Assembly: GCA_023974075.1 (NCBI GenBank)
Contig: JAMFTG010000597.1
Span: forward strand, 62,001-126,000
Source of the DNA: Chaenocephalus aceratus
Taxonomy: Eukaryota > Chordata > Actinopteri > Perciformes > Channichthyidae
Length of the DNA stretch: 64,000 nt
Direction: 5' to 3'
Each line of letters begins with the position of its first letter. Within the stretch, counting starts at the first letter, position 1. Below, one piece after another: positions 10,849-23,542 of the stretch. The position numbers were made by a program, and so were the translations under genes. Below the pieces are notes generated by a model. That model ran no database searches and had not been told where the DNA came from. It worked only from the letters and a program-made list of their open reading frames with translations.

Positions 10849-12836
10849 ATGGCACATGTCAAAAGTGCAAGTCGAAGTACTATTTGTCAGTTACCACAGA
10901 AAACCTAAATAATCCTAGGAAGTGTTTGAAAGCCATAAAATCGATATCCACCGGTGAGATCCGTATGAGCTACCTCCGTGCCTCACCACAGCATCTGGCT
11001 CTATATCGGACAGGGCCACTATGCTAATTGCTTTAATGAGCATTTTGTGTCCTGCGGTTCTCTGTTTGATTCGTTTCTAACTCTGCTTCTGTGAACACCC
11101 CAATCCGTGACTCTGAACAACGTGGTCTGGAAAACCCTTTCAGTTTTACTCCTTTTACTGTTGATGTTGTTCATGAAGCATTAACCAAGCTAGATCCTAA
11201 GAAACCGGCCGGCCCGGACAACGTAGAACCTTTCTTTTTAAAGATAGCTGCAGATGTACTGCTCCTCCTCTCACTACTCTTTTTAACCTCTCCCTCAGCA
11301 CGAACACCATTCCAAAAGTATGGAAGTCAGCGGATTGTCCTGCCTTTGCAAAAAGGAGGGGAGGCAACTATTTTAAATAACTATAGGCCAATGTCTAAAT
11401 TATCAGTTCTGGCGAAGGTTCTTGAACGCCTAGTGAGGTGAACAGGTAAAGTTTTTATGTACAAATAATATCCTGTCTAAACATCAGTCAGGCTTCAGAA
11501 AGCAACACAGCACCATCACTGCCACGATGAAAGTGGTGATGACATTACGAGTATTTTAGATAATAAGCAGAGTTGTGCAGCTCTGTTTATTGACCTTTCC
11601 AAAGCGTTTGACAACCGTCGATCACCATCTTAAAGCAGAGGCTAGCCAGTATCGGCATGTCCAGCCTTGCAGTGGGTGGTTTGTGAACTAACCTCTCTGA
11701 AAGGTCCCAATGTGTTCACTTGATGGGCTGTCCTTATGAGTGGTTAAACATTTCTAATGGTGTTCCTCAAGGCTCTGTGTTAGGTCCACTTTTATTCTCC
11801 ATCTACATCAACAGTTTAGGTGAACATGTGGATGAAGCTACTTTACATTTCTATGCGGATGATACCGTGATGTTCTGTGCAGGTCCCTCCATTCAGGAGG
11901 CTGGTGTTAAATTACAGGCTGTTTTTAACACTATTCAGACTCAGCTCTCTGAACTAAAGCTTCTTTTAAATGTTGAGAAAACCAAGGTAATGCTCTTTTC
12001 TAAAGCTAAAAAGACTACAGAGCTGTTGTAGATATTGTAAACTACGCAAGGAACAAAACTTGAAGTGTTGCCTGTTACAAATACCTGGGTATCTGGCTTG
12101 ATGATTGTCTCACTTTTAATCTTCAGGTCATTAATCTGCTTAAAAGCTGAGGGTTAGACTAGGTTTCTTTTTCAGAAACAAGTCCTGTTTCTCATTTGAA
12201 GCCAGGAAAAGGCTCTGTGACCTTTGACCTGTGACCTATGGTGATCTGGTCTATATGAATGCACCTGCCCATTGCCTGAACAAGTTAGATGCTGCGTATC
12301 ACAGCGCTCTGAGATGTGTTACTAACTGCAAAGCACTTACTCTTCACTGCACCCTGTATGCCGGGCAGGTCTGCCTTCACTAACTGTACGGAGGCTCAGT
12401 CACTGGTTCATGTTCATCTATAAAGCCATGTTGGGTAAACTACCTTTTTATATCTGCTCTCTGATCTCTGGACGAATTGAAAGTACGTCCTGCCTGAGAT
12501 CTCATGATGTTGTTTTATTAAATGTCCCAAGTGCTAGGACTGTCTGAGGGAAGAAAGCTTTTAGTTGTGCAGCTCCACTGACTTGGAACAGTCTGCAAAC
12601 ATGTTTAAAACTGAGCACTTTGGTTCCCCTGCAGCACTTTGAAACTCGACTGGGTGCCATGCTGTTTGATACTCATGGTACCTGTCACTGTAAACTGTAC
12701 ATTATGTTGTCATCATTATTGTTGTTCTGTTGTTTTTATGTTACATGTGTAACTAACGTCCTGCAGGTCACCCTTTAAAAAGAGATCTTTTGATCTCAAG
12801 GGGCTTCACCTGGTTAAATAAAGGCTACAAACAAAC
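10849..12836 (+). pseudogene. L2/CR1-type LINE with complete 3' end, broken RT (U2)
   Basis: Same RT family as U1 but uninterrupted. RT motifs lie in 11,091-12,031 (AGPDN linker, [35 protein letters not shown]). The C-terminal region near 12,560-12,660 encodes APLTWNSLQT and a FETRLGAM segment. The element ends in GGTTAAATAAAGGCTACAAA at ~12,833, a typical L2-type terminus. Many single-base indels break the frame. No 5' half or endonuclease was recognised. Confidence 0.85.
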
Positions 12837-12837
12837 A

Positions 12838-12900
12838 ATTTTATCAGCTTTGCCGTAACATTTCAATGTGTGGTGTGTGTGTGTGTGTGTGTGTGTGTGT
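12838..12900. repeat. Block-B terminus fused to (GT)n
   Basis: After the L2 tail come ~28 bases identical to the end of block B (TTTATCAGCTTTGCCGTAAC at its core) and then a GT microsatellite that leads into the 0.3-kb module. The same block-B-end/microsatellite junction recurs elsewhere in the window. Confidence 0.85.
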
Positions 12901-13210
12901 GGAGGCCGGTGAGCCGTTTCTCCAGCAGCAGCAGTTTGATGTCAGACCGGTCTGACCGGAACAGGAAGGGACTCCTGCGTCACGTTGTAAACGTTAAAGT
13001 CACACAGGGAACAATGAGCTTCTGTTCTTCTGTGGGTTTGTTTTGAGTCTAATGTAAGAGCATAAAGCGAGGCGTGTGTCAGACAACACAACAGAACTCA
13101 GGTATGAGATCGAGATTGTGTCAGCAGAAAGACAGCAGGTGTTCGTGTGTGTATACTGAGTTGTTAATGTCAGGTGTGAGAGATAAAAAAAGGTCTTTGT
13201 TCTGTCTCAG
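12901..13210. repeat. 0.3-kb module, second copy
   Basis: Copy of 26-336; offset ~12,874 bp defines the higher-order period. Confidence 0.85.
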
Positions 13211-14813
13211 GGTACAAACTCAATATAACAAAAACCCAAATACTGAGCTTTAATTACAAGCCAAGCCAACATATAAACTCGACCATTGTTCTTAATTGGG
13301 ATCTGGACCACTTAAAATATCTGGGAGTAAACATCTCTAAAGATTCAGAGGACTTGTATACACTAAATTTCAACCCTCTAAATCAGAAAATAAAAGAAGA
13401 CATAAATAGATGGAACTTGATCCCAGTGCTGAGCTTTGAATCTCGAATAGAATCAGTGAAAATGAACATCCTACCTAGACTTTTATACCTTTTCCAGAAT
13501 CTACCAATTGAAATCACAGACAAGCAGTTAACGAATGGGATAAAACCATATCAAGGTACATTTGGCAAGGGAAGAAACCAAGGATTAGATTCCGTACTCT
13601 TCAACTAGCAAAAAACAAGGGAGGAGTAGCGCTCCCTGTTTGAAGGACTACTATATATCAGCCCAATTAAGAAGCTTGTTCTGCTGGTGCAAGCCAGACG
13701 ACAGAGCTAGATGGAAAGAAATTGAGAATAATGTATCAGGAGAAGTACCAATCGAGGCAAGGTTAGGGGATAAAAAACATATTAAAAACTTACTGGAAAA
13801 AGATAACCGCTGGATCAACCTCTCTTTAAAACTATGGCTGAGGGCCATCACCAGGAGTGACTTGCTGGAGGAAATGAAGATATTAAGATGGTGCTCTCAT
13901 GATCTTGATTTCACCCCAAGCAAGCTAGATACAACATTTAAAGGCTGGCCAAACATGGCCTTACTTCATATTGCACATTTTTCAGCAAAGGAACCATGTT
14001 TGATTTTCAACATTAAAAAATCGATATGGGTTGAATAACGGTGATTTTTTTAGATTTCTACAGGTACGCCATTACTTATATAGTTCCCTGTCAGACAGCC
14101 AGAAGGCCCTTGAAAACCCTTTATTAATAGTTTTTCACCAGTGCATACACATCAGACACAGGGATGAAAGTAATCTCCAATCTTTACCAAGCTTTTCAAG
14201 ATATTAAAAAGGAAAATACTTTCTATATAAAACACAAATGGGAAAACGAAACAAAAAAAAACCATCCCTGACGAAGTTTGGACAAACTACTGTACTTTTC
14301 AATGGAAGATCTCGAGCTCAGGCACCGACAGAATGTTAGTTGGAAGATGCTGAGCAGGTACTTTTTCAGCCCTGCTCAGTCATCACATCAGCTAGGGCCC
14401 CCCAGCTGCTGGAGGAAATGTGGTTCTCAGTTAGCACATCACTACCATTTGTTTTGGACTTGCCCTTTAATAGTAACTTTTGGCAAAAGATCCATGTAGA
14501 AATTGAAATAATACTACAGGAAAAAATCCCTTTTAAACTGGGACGAATTTCTATTTGGGCTCGTACATTCAATCCCCTCAAATTTAAAAACAAAACAATT
14601 ATTGGAATTCTTACTGTTGCAGCAAAAAAAGCAATAACTAGAAAATGGCTCAAAGCAGACATCCCCTCTCTTGACAACTGGTACGACAAAATCCATGAAA
14701 TCTATATCATGGAAAGAATCACATTCTCAATGAGGCTACAGGAAAACACATTTGAGGAAATATGGAAAAAGTGGAGAATTTACATATCCCAAAGACGACC
14801 ATCCCTTGTTTGA
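13211..14813 (+). pseudogene. L1 ORF2 C-terminal fragment, copy 2
   Basis: Same protein as the copy at 337-1,941, broken into several frames (13,354-13,608; 13,640-14,038; 14,278-14,499; 14,340-14,813) by single-base indels. Its end is intact, with AAKKAITRKWLKADIPSL and a stop at 14,811-14,813. Confidence 0.85.
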
Positions 14814-15092
14814 CTGTTCCTATACACCGATTGAATGTATATAGATGTGTATGTATGGACACATGTATGTGTGGGTGTATTGTATGCATATATGTATGTT
14901 GATATGAATGCATATGTACATGTGTAGACATTTGCAATTTCAAACAACCCCTGTGTACTTTTTCGTTTTTATTTTATTTTGACTAATTTTGTTTGCTATT
15001 TCATTTGTCACTGTCGGGTCTCTAAAAATAGATGATTTGAAAAACTGTACTTGTATTATAATGTGACTCCAAATAAATAAAGAATTAAAAAA
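13211..15092 (+). mobile_element. 5'-truncated L1-type LINE, copy 2
   Basis: Nearly identical to 337-2,230, with the same truncation point and A-rich tail. It is therefore a product of segmental duplication, not an independent insertion. Differences are mostly one-base changes in homopolymer length. Confidence 0.88.
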
Positions 15093-15837
15093 AAAAGAAA
15101 ATACGATTTAATGTTCGTTGCTTAGAGTTATTCTAAGGCTTTACTCAATGGGAACTCGGTATGAGACTAGAGCACACTGTTGAGATGTCCAATCTGCCTG
15201 TTGTACACACTTTGACCAGCAGGGGGTTTGTGTTCAAATGAAGCCCGTGATGAAGCCTCGTGAGAAGAACCCTTTAGCGAACCAATTGGCTGGAAAGCTT
15301 CAAAGCTTCATAAGGCTTCATCTCGCCATCACTAATTGCACTCATATTACTCACCAACATCTTGTAAAGCCGGTCCCGCTGCTCTTACAGAACCGACTAA
15401 CTCCCCTTGTGTGTATGTACAGCTCTCAACGTGTCCCAGACTTGTAGTGATGTTCACCTCGTTTTATACTTGTATTCTCATTCTGAAAGAAACAGGTGAA
15501 ATGTGCTAACGTGACGGCCGTCTTTGTGATGGTGACGCGTATTGTGCGAGACCAGAGACCTGTAGTTCACTCACACACAAAAAAGTGTAACTTCACAGTT
15601 TTACGAGACATTTTAATTTTGTTGATTTGCAAAATATTCTTTAAAATTGACAAACATCATACGTGTCATTCGTGGCACAATTCAAACGGGATCAAAAGAT
15701 AACTTTTCTCTCTCCATTGACTTCAATGTATAATTGTCCGCTTCCGGGGTCCCATGGAGGCTCCCGGAAAGGGAGGGACTTCGCCTCTCTATTGTCCCAT
15801 GCAGGCTTGTTATCTTTAAAACTATTTGATAAAATCA
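15093..15837. repeat. Dispersed repeat of unknown class (copy 2)
   Basis: Copy of 2,231-2,966; no gene. A CAGCAGGGGG stretch near 15,219 loosely resembles a CTCF core. Confidence 0.65.
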
Positions 15838-16002
15838 CAAAAGACTTTGTTCTTCTTTGACAGTGAAACCAAAGAAAGAAAAACGTCAGGAAGTTCAACA
15901 GAAGAGGGGTCTATTTAAGACAATAGAGATGCAAAAGATAATATGTAAATAAAGTTGTATTGATTTGAATTTAAATGTCCTTGTCTTGTAATGACAACCC
16001 CC

Positions 16003-16330
16003 GCCTGTGATATGGAGAAGCAGCGTTCAGTTGCTATGCTCCAAATATCTGGGACAAACTCCCAGAAACCTGCAGGTCCGCTGCAACTCGGACTACTTTC
16101 AAATCCAGCCTGAAGACTTTGCTTTTTGCCGCAGCTTTTAATTGAACTATTCACATCTTACTCTGCACTGTCACTTTTATCCATGTATTTTGTCTTTTAA
16201 TGTTTATTTTTTATCTTTGCTTTTTAATGACTGTTTTTAAATGCCATTTTCTTAATGTCTTTCCTTTTTGTAAAGCACGTTGAATTGCCTTGTGTTGAAA
16301 GGTGCTTATAAATAAACTTGCCTTGCCTTG
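16003..16330 (+). mobile_element. CR1/L2-type LINE 3' end with CTTGC tail (U3)
   Basis: Copy of 3,127-3,463. Confidence 0.75.
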
Positions 16331-17249
16331 AAACTGTCCTCCTTCTTGTTCGACTTGTTTACTCTCACCTGAGATCAGATGATAAACACTTTGAAAGAAC
16401 ACTTCGTACCAGGAAATATATCCCAGATATATGAATGCTAACTCATTGTTAGTCAGAGAGAGGCTGATCATACCTTGAATAATCTGGCAGCTAGCCTCCA
16501 CCCGGCCCTAAATGACTTCTCTTTTATTTTCACTTTTAGACCGAGGCACATTTAGGGGAATTCATGTGACAACGACAAACATATAACATACACGTGTTTC
16601 ACTCCATTGAAGCTGCATCTCATTTACTACGATATGTTGTGTTGCCTATATGGAAGCTGTGTTGTATTTTGAACAATTGTAATATACCAAGTGTTCCATA
16701 TGAATCTACATGCTGACATATTGTTAAAGTAACTGATTATAAAGCACTTCATACAGTGGTGCACTATGTCTGCTCCTTATTATCCCAAGTGTGGTGAAAG
16801 TATTGTTCAGATGCTTTGCCATGTGTTTTGGTGTTATTGGTGTTATTGGTTCAATTCCCCTACATAGTCTTGATCTCCACGCAGATGATCCATTACAAAA
16901 AGTCTTACATAAAACAGCTAAGGAGTAAAGAGGTCAAGGTCACATGACCATCTCCTCTATGACCTGTAAAGTCAGATGATCATCCTGCTGACTTAAACAC
17001 TGAACACTCAAAAGTGATCTGTTCCATTTTGAAAAGTCAGCTTCTTGAAAATCAAACTTTAAATAATTTAAAGTGGTAAAAAAAACAGCCACCAATGCTT
17101 GAAAAGTTAGCTGGCTCAAACTCCTGGGCCCTCCTGTTGCTTCCTTGATGGAAGAGGAGGACATGTGCAGTGTTGAAATTAATGCGTGGAAATTCAGAAA
17201 TGTGCATGTTGATAGAGCATTTTGGAATTGACATTGAGTTGAGCAGACC
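16331..17249. other. Unassigned stretch in U3
   Basis: Copy of 3,464-4,384; no gene. Confidence 0.45.
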
Positions 17250-18801
17250 ATGGCACATGTCAAAAGTGCTAAGTCGAAGTACTATTTGTCAGTTACCACA
17301 GAAAACCTAAATAATCCTAGGAAGTGTTTGAAAGCCATAAAATCGATATCCACCGGTGAGATCCGTAATGAGCTACCTCCGTGCCTCACCACAGCATCTG
17401 GCTCTATATCGGACAGGGCCACTATGCTACATTGCTTTAATGAGCATTTTGTGTCCTGCGGTTCTCTGTTTGATTCGGTTTCTAACTCTGCTTCTGTGAA
17501 CACCCCAATCCGTGACTCTGAACAACGTGGTCTGGAAAACCCTTTCAGTTTTACTCCTTTTACTGTTGATGTTGTTCATGAAGCATTAACCAAGCTAGAT
17601 CCTAGGAAACCGGCCGGCCCGGACAACGTAGAACCTTTCTTTTTAAAGATAGCTGCAGATTTTATTGCTCCTCCTCTCACTACTCTTTGTAACCTCTCCC
17701 TCAGCACAAATGCAATTCCAAAAGTATGGAAGTCTGCGTATGTCTTGCCTTTGCAAAAGGAGGGGAGGCAACTATTTTAAATAACTATAGGCCAATCTCT
17801 AAATTATCAGTTCTGGCGAAAGTGCTCGAACGCCTAGTGAGTGAACAGGTAAAGTTTTTATGTATAAATGACATCCTGTCTAAACATCAGTCAGGCTTCA
17901 GAAAGAAACACAGCACCATCACTGCCACAATGAAAGTGGTGAATGACATTACGAGTATTTTAGATAATAAGCAGAGTTGTGCAGCTCTGTTTGTTGACCT
18001 GTCCCAAAGCGTTTGACACCGTCGATCATCACATTTTGAAGCAGAGGCTGGTCAGTATAGGCATGTCCAGCCATGCAGTGGGTGGTTTGTGAACTACCTC
18101 TCTGAAAGGTCCCAATGTGTTCACTTTGATGGACTGTCTTCTGAATGTTTAAACATTTCTAATGGTGTACCACAAGGCTCTGTGTTAGGACCACTTTTAT
18201 TCTCCATATATATCAACAGTTTAGGTGATAATGTGGATGAAGCTACTTTACATTTCTATGCGGACGATACCGTGATGTTCTGTGCAGGTCCCTCCATTCA
18301 GGAGGCTGGTCTTAAATTACAGGCTGTTTTTAACATTATTCAGACTCAGCTCGCTGAGCTTAAGCTTCTTTTAAATGTTGAGAAAACCAAGGTAATGCTC
18401 TTTTCTAAAGCTAAAAAGACACCAGAGCCTGTATTAGATATTGTTACTATGCAAGGACAAGTACTCAAAGTGGTTACCTGTTACAAATACCTGGGTATCT
18501 GGCTTGATGATTGTCTCACTTTTAAACTTCATGTCAATAACCTGCTTAAAAAGCTGAGGGTTAGACTAGGTTTCTTTTTCAGAAACAAGTCCTGTTTCTC
18601 GCTTGAGGCCAGGAAAAGGCTCTGTGACCTTTGACCTGTGCTGGACTGTGGTGATTTGTTGTATATGAATGCACCTGCCCATTGCCTGGTCAAGTTAGAT
18701 GCTGCCTATCACAGCGTACTTACACATCACTGTACCCTGTATGCCAAGGCAGGTTTGCCATCACTAACTGTAAAGAGGCTCAGTCATTGGTACACGTTTA
18801 T
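17250..18801 (+). pseudogene. L2/CR1-type LINE reverse transcriptase, broken (U3)
   Basis: Open from 17,250 to 17,780 (176 codons), continued in 17,726-18,016 and 18,089-18,634. Frame breaks include a lost A in the LQKGGEA codons (~17,757) and an extra C in the LSKAFDTV motif (~18,003). It shares with the other units the one-base-short GCAGTGGGTGG sequence that turns WFVNYL into a stop. Motif C is FYADDTVMF. Truncated at 18,801 by the same DNA-transposon terminus as U1 and U4. Confidence 0.87.
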
Positions 18802-18804
18802 GTT

Positions 18805-19185
18805 AGTGCTGTCAAAATTATCGCGTTAACGGCGGTAATTAATTTTTTGAATTAATTGCGTTAAAATATTTAACGCATTTAACGCATGTGCAGAATGGCC
18901 CGCCCCATACGTGCCACCAGTGGCAGCGCCAGGGTATGGCTGGGGTAGGCTACACCCATACCAAGAAAGGGCTTAGCCCCACCATGAAAAATGATGTTAA
19001 AGTAAGCAAAATAAAGTCCGCCAACTCGCGCGGAGTAAATTGCACAGACAGCAGTTAGTAAGATTGATTTCAGTAGCCACGGTTTTGAAAACTTTTGTCA
19101 CGTAGTGATCGTCTTCTCAATAGAACATCTTTGATAACGGCGTGGTGTTGTTGCAGGAAGTTCCGACGGAGAATACTTTTGCTGT
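18805..19185. mobile_element. DNA-transposon terminus interrupting the RT (U3)
   Basis: Copy of 5,928-6,308. Confidence 0.55.
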
Positions 19186-19527
19186 AGTACAGGCAGTGGT
19201 GTAGTGGGCGTTGGACGCGGGGGTACGCCGTACCCCCACTTATTTGGAGCATGATCTTTTTTGTAATAGTCTAATACATATAAAATCATTGCCAGTCTTA
19301 TTAGTTGCAAGTGTGTATTTGTTGTAATAATGACAAAAACATAATACATTTCACAGTAATTATAATAAAAAATAAAAACGATTTCCTTAAAGAATTATGA
19401 TTAGTCATCAGGCTCGTGACCCCGCGGCGAGCTGGGGGTGTGTCAGTGACACACCCACGGCCAGCTTACCGCCCGCCGATTTTGCGGCAGCTCTTTTCCT
19501 CAAGAACGATAACGAAAAAGCTCTATA

Positions 19528-19863
19528 ATGGCAGGCAAACATTTTTTACTTGACTTCTTTTCTAAAAAGAATATAATTCACAAGAAGAAAGAGTCTAGCA
19601 GCACCGAAGCTACAAGTGAAGCTGCTACTAGTACTACATCATCAGAAGAGCCGCCTAAAGACGTGGATAATGCTAGCTAACGTGCACGTTAGCTGCGCTA
19701 GCAACGTTCCCCTGGCTAGCTCAAGCTCACCTTTCCCAGAGGTATGGACGGAGGAGATGTGGCGGAGGAAACAAGAGGCATACCCGTGGATAGACTGCAA
19801 AGCTGGGAAACTGGGCTGCAAAGTTTGTTCATCCATATCTGATGTATCAGTCTTCAAAACGCA

Positions 19864-19866
<3 letters not shown>
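19528..19866 (+). pseudogene. hAT transposase N-terminal remnant (U3)
   Basis: As the U1 copy, with one extra codon in the serine/threonine-rich part. It stops in the same palindrome and then resumes as EVWTEEMWRRKQEAYPWID..GCKVC before the GT repeat. Confidence 0.6.

Positions 19867-19924
<58 letters not shown>
19866..19924. repeat. (GT)n microsatellite (U3)
   Basis: Pure GT run. Confidence 0.97.
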
Positions 19925-19927
<3 letters not shown>

Positions 19928-20255
19928 AAAGCAGCGCTGTCTGCTTATTTGCAATGTAGGCTAGGCCTAATCAGAATAATTTCCAGTCCAGATTCAATGT
20001 TTGCATTAGTAGGCTATATATTAGTTAGTGTGTCCATGGTTTTGAGTCCGTGTGTGTGTTGAGCACAGCGCCGTCTGCTTTTTGCAGTACAGTAAGTAAA
20101 GTAGGACTAAGCATACCGGTAGTTTCTGTGGACCTGTCTGCCCGTTTTGTGAGTGCACTGCGCGCGTGCGCACTTGTTTGGTATTGTTTGGGATGACCTA
20201 ATTTAAAATAGCGTCCCCCCAGTAAAAAAATCCCCACTACACCACTGAGTACAGG

Positions 20256-21281
20256 GGTGCACATAACTGGTAAACAGATTATGTGTGTAATCTGAAATGC
20301 GTACCGGTGTTGCAGTATAACGTGAGTCATGACAACTGGCGATATTCTATTATTTTCGTCATAGGAATCCGGGGCGTGTACATTGAGGACCCATTGTTGA
20401 CTTACCATGTCGATCGCCTCGTTTGTTGTTTCCGTTCATCTTTTGCTATATCTGCCTTCCTACGATCACTTTGATGCACATTCAGTACTCGGCTGTGAGG
20501 TTGTGGGTGAGAGGTGGATATCGTGACGCTTACAGGGAGGTATCGAACATTACAAAGTAGGTGACTGTGTGGATGCCTGTTCAAAATATTGCAAACTTGA
20601 ATAAATCATTTAAATTATATATTTGTGTCCGACTTTCATTTGTACATCGTTCTTAATGTGATGTATAGTAGCTCTGATAGCGGTCCATACCTTCAGACAG
20701 CCTAAAAGTAAAACACAAGTCGTTTACTCACAGCCCGAACGCTCATCGAGATGACTGGATCACTCATGACAGGTTGTGATCAGCTCCGATTAAATTGTGA
20801 TATCAATGCTGTAGCTATTCTCCAGGGAGCACGTTTCTTTATGAAATACCTGTATCACTCTCATCACAACAAGACTCTACACTGTGCAGGAAAAACAATT
20901 ACATACATGAAAATAACCTTGATGCATGGGAATGAATGGGTAAGAAGTTGTATTTATTTCCTGACCAACATTTGGCTGGAAGACTGGGATACACCCTGGA
21001 TTGGTTACCTCTACATCACTGGGTGAACACTCTCTATAACAGATATTATAAATGTTTACTTTAATTCACCACACTTGCATGTCTTTGCACTTTGGGAAGA
21101 CACTGGAGCCGTTGAAGAAACTTCTGAGCATGGACTCTAAACAGAAAGGAAAACAGCTAAGATCTAAACTATACATTGCTTGCTTAATGAAATGTAAACA
21201 ACTTCATTACTGCTTACTCTGGATGAGTGATGTCAAATGTTTGTCAATATTCTAACATGTCTTTTTTCTGTTTATTTTAAG
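20256..21281. other. Unassigned stretch in U3
   Basis: Copy of 7,556-8,582; no gene recognised. Confidence 0.4.
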
Positions 21282-21368
21282 ATCGATTGCACCCAGTACA
21301 CGATGTGGTACCACACGTACTGTGTTGGGGAGCCCTCTGTCAATGCAGATTTATTTTGTAAAGGCTGC
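21282..21368 (+). pseudogene. Possible half PHD-finger exon (U3)
   Basis: Identical in translation to the U1 exon at 8,583-8,669; same acceptor, same abrupt CA repeat. Confidence 0.5.
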
Positions 21369-21375
21369 ACTTCTT

Positions 21376-21382
21376 ACACACA

Positions 21383-21447
<65 letters not shown>
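21376..21447. repeat. (CA)n microsatellite (U3)
   Basis: CA run with one CC interruption. Confidence 0.97.
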
Positions 21448-21450
<3 letters not shown>

Positions 21451-22129
21451 GAAGGTAGATATGGTGCAAAATGCGAGAGCGTGAAAACCTGATGTGAGCA
21501 CTTGCAGAAAAAAAATCTGAGCTTGTGTGCATACCTTTACACTTGTATAAAATATCCACGTAACTGTGAACCAAATTTGAAGTCACAGAAGAAAAAAAAA
21601 AGTTTTGAAGCTTGTAGAAAAAAAATGAACTTAGTGATGAAATGTTCACTTGCAGAAAAATACACATTTTTTAAATATATTTTCCATTACAACTGCAACT
21701 TTATTTATTACAACCTCTCAAATCAGTCATTACAACTTGACGAATCTGCTCCGTGGCAGTATAAATCGACGAATCTGCGGTCTTTTGCTACACTTCTTGC
21801 GATAAATGTGTCGCAAAAGTAATTTTCACCTGTAGATGTGGGGGGAGGGAGGGGGGTTGGAGCGAAGGGGCGGAGCTATCAGAAGGACGAGGCTCGGGTG
21901 ACTGGAGACTGCGGGGCTAACGGTTCGTGTCGCTACCAGTCCGCTGACATGGCGCATCAATCAACGGTACATTTTGCCCATTACTTGCCCAGTATTACTT
22001 TGAATATTATTATTGTGATTGAGGATTAAATCCGCTTTGAAGACCACCGTTTTATATCGTGCAGTTTAGCGGCAAAATAACGTCAGTTAGCCAGTTAAAC
22101 AAGTAGTGGTTGTAGTCTATACACAAATC
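21448..22129. other. Unassigned stretch with G-rich tract (U3)
   Basis: Copy of 8,760-9,437; G-rich tract at ~21,838-21,872. No gene. Confidence 0.4.
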
Positions 22130-22288
22130 ACAAAAGACTTTGTTCTTCTTTGACAGTGAAACCAAAGAAAGAAAAACGTCAGGAAGTTCAACAGAAGAGG
22201 GGTCTATTTAAGACAATAGAGATGCAAAAGATAATATGTAAATAAAGTTGTATTGATTTGAATTTAAATGTCTTGTCTTGTAATGACA

Positions 22289-22622
22289 ACCCCCGCCTGT
22301 GATATGGAGAAGCAGCGTTCAGTTGCTATGCTCCAAATATCTGGGACAAACTCCCAGAAACCTGCAGGTCCGCTGCAACTCGGACTACTTTCAAATCCAG
22401 CCTGAAGACTTTGCTTTTTGCCGCTGCTTTTAATTGAACTATTCACATCTTACTCTGCACTGTCACTTTTATCCATGTATTTTGTCTTTTAATGTTTATT
22501 TTATTATCTTTCCTTTTTAATGACTGTTTTTAAATGCCATTTTCTTAATGTCTTTCCTTTTTGTAAAGCACGTTGAATTGCCTTGTGTTGAAAGGTGCTT
22601 TATAAATAAACTTGCCTTGCCT
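22289..22622 (+). mobile_element. CR1/L2-type LINE 3' end with CTTGC tail (U4)
   Basis: Copy of 3,127-3,463. Confidence 0.75.
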
Positions 22623-23542
22623 TGAAACTGTCCTCCTTCTTGTTCTACTTGTTTACTCTCACCTGAGATCAGATGATAAACACTTTGAAAGAACACTTCG
22701 TACCAGGAAATATATCCCAGATATATGAATGCTAACTCATTGTTAGTCAGAGAGAGGCTGATCATACCTTGAATAATCTGGCAGCTAGCCTCCACCCGGC
22801 CCTAAATGACTTCTCTTTTATTTTCACTTTTAGACCGAAGCACATTTAGGGGAATTCATGTGACAACGACAACATATAACATACACGTGTTTCACTCCAT
22901 TGAAGCTGCATCTCATTTACTACGATATGTTGTGTTGCCTGTATGGAAGCTGTGTTGTATTTTGAACAATTGTAATATACCAAGTGTTCCATATGAATCT
23001 ACATGCTGACATATTGTTAAAGTAACTGATTATAAAGCACTTCATACAGTGGTGCACTATGTCTGCTCCTTATTATCCCAAGTGTGGTGAAAGTATTGTT
23101 CAGATGCTTTGCCATGTGTTTGGTGTTATTGGTGTTATTGGTTCAATTCCCCTACATAGTCTTGATCTCCACGCAGATGATCCATTACAAAAAGTCTTAC
23201 ATAAAACAGCTAAGGAGTAAAGAGGTCAAGGTCACATGACCATCTCCTCTATGACCTGTAAAGTCAGATGATCATCCTGCTGACTTAAACACTGAACACT
23301 CAAAAGTGATCTGTTCCATTTTGAAAAGTCAGCTTCTTGAAAATCAAACTTTAAATAATTTAAAGTGGTAAAAAAAAACAGCCACCAATGCTTGAAAAGT
23401 TAGCTGGCTCAAACTCCTGGGCCCTCCTGTTGCTTCCTTGATGGAAGAGGAGGACATGTGCAGTGTTGAAATTAATGCGTGGAAATTCAGAAATGTGCAT
23501 GTTGATAGAGCATTTTGGAATTGACATTGAGTTGAGCAGACC
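22623..23542. other. Unassigned stretch in U4
   Basis: Copy of 3,464-4,384; no gene. Confidence 0.45.

Larger units (their letters stand above)
9438..12836. repeat. Tandem unit U2 (variant, 3.4 kb)
   Basis: Begins like the other units, but its RT continues to a genuine 3' end. It lacks the hAT, PHD and 7.5-9.4 kb modules. Its RT sequence is closer to the 39,151-40,275 copy than to U1/U3/U4 in the 3' half, so U2 is a mosaic or represents the uninterrupted ancestor. Confidence 0.85.
19186..20255. mobile_element. hAT-like transposon with 8-bp TSD (U3)
   Basis: Element 19,194-20,247, with AGTACAGG repeats at 19,186-19,193 and 20,248-20,255. About 0.18 kb shorter than the U1 copy. Confidence 0.85.
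15838..22129. repeat. Tandem unit U3 (6.29 kb)
   Basis: Same order of parts as U1, lacking ~190 bp inside the hAT-like element. Confidence 0.9.
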
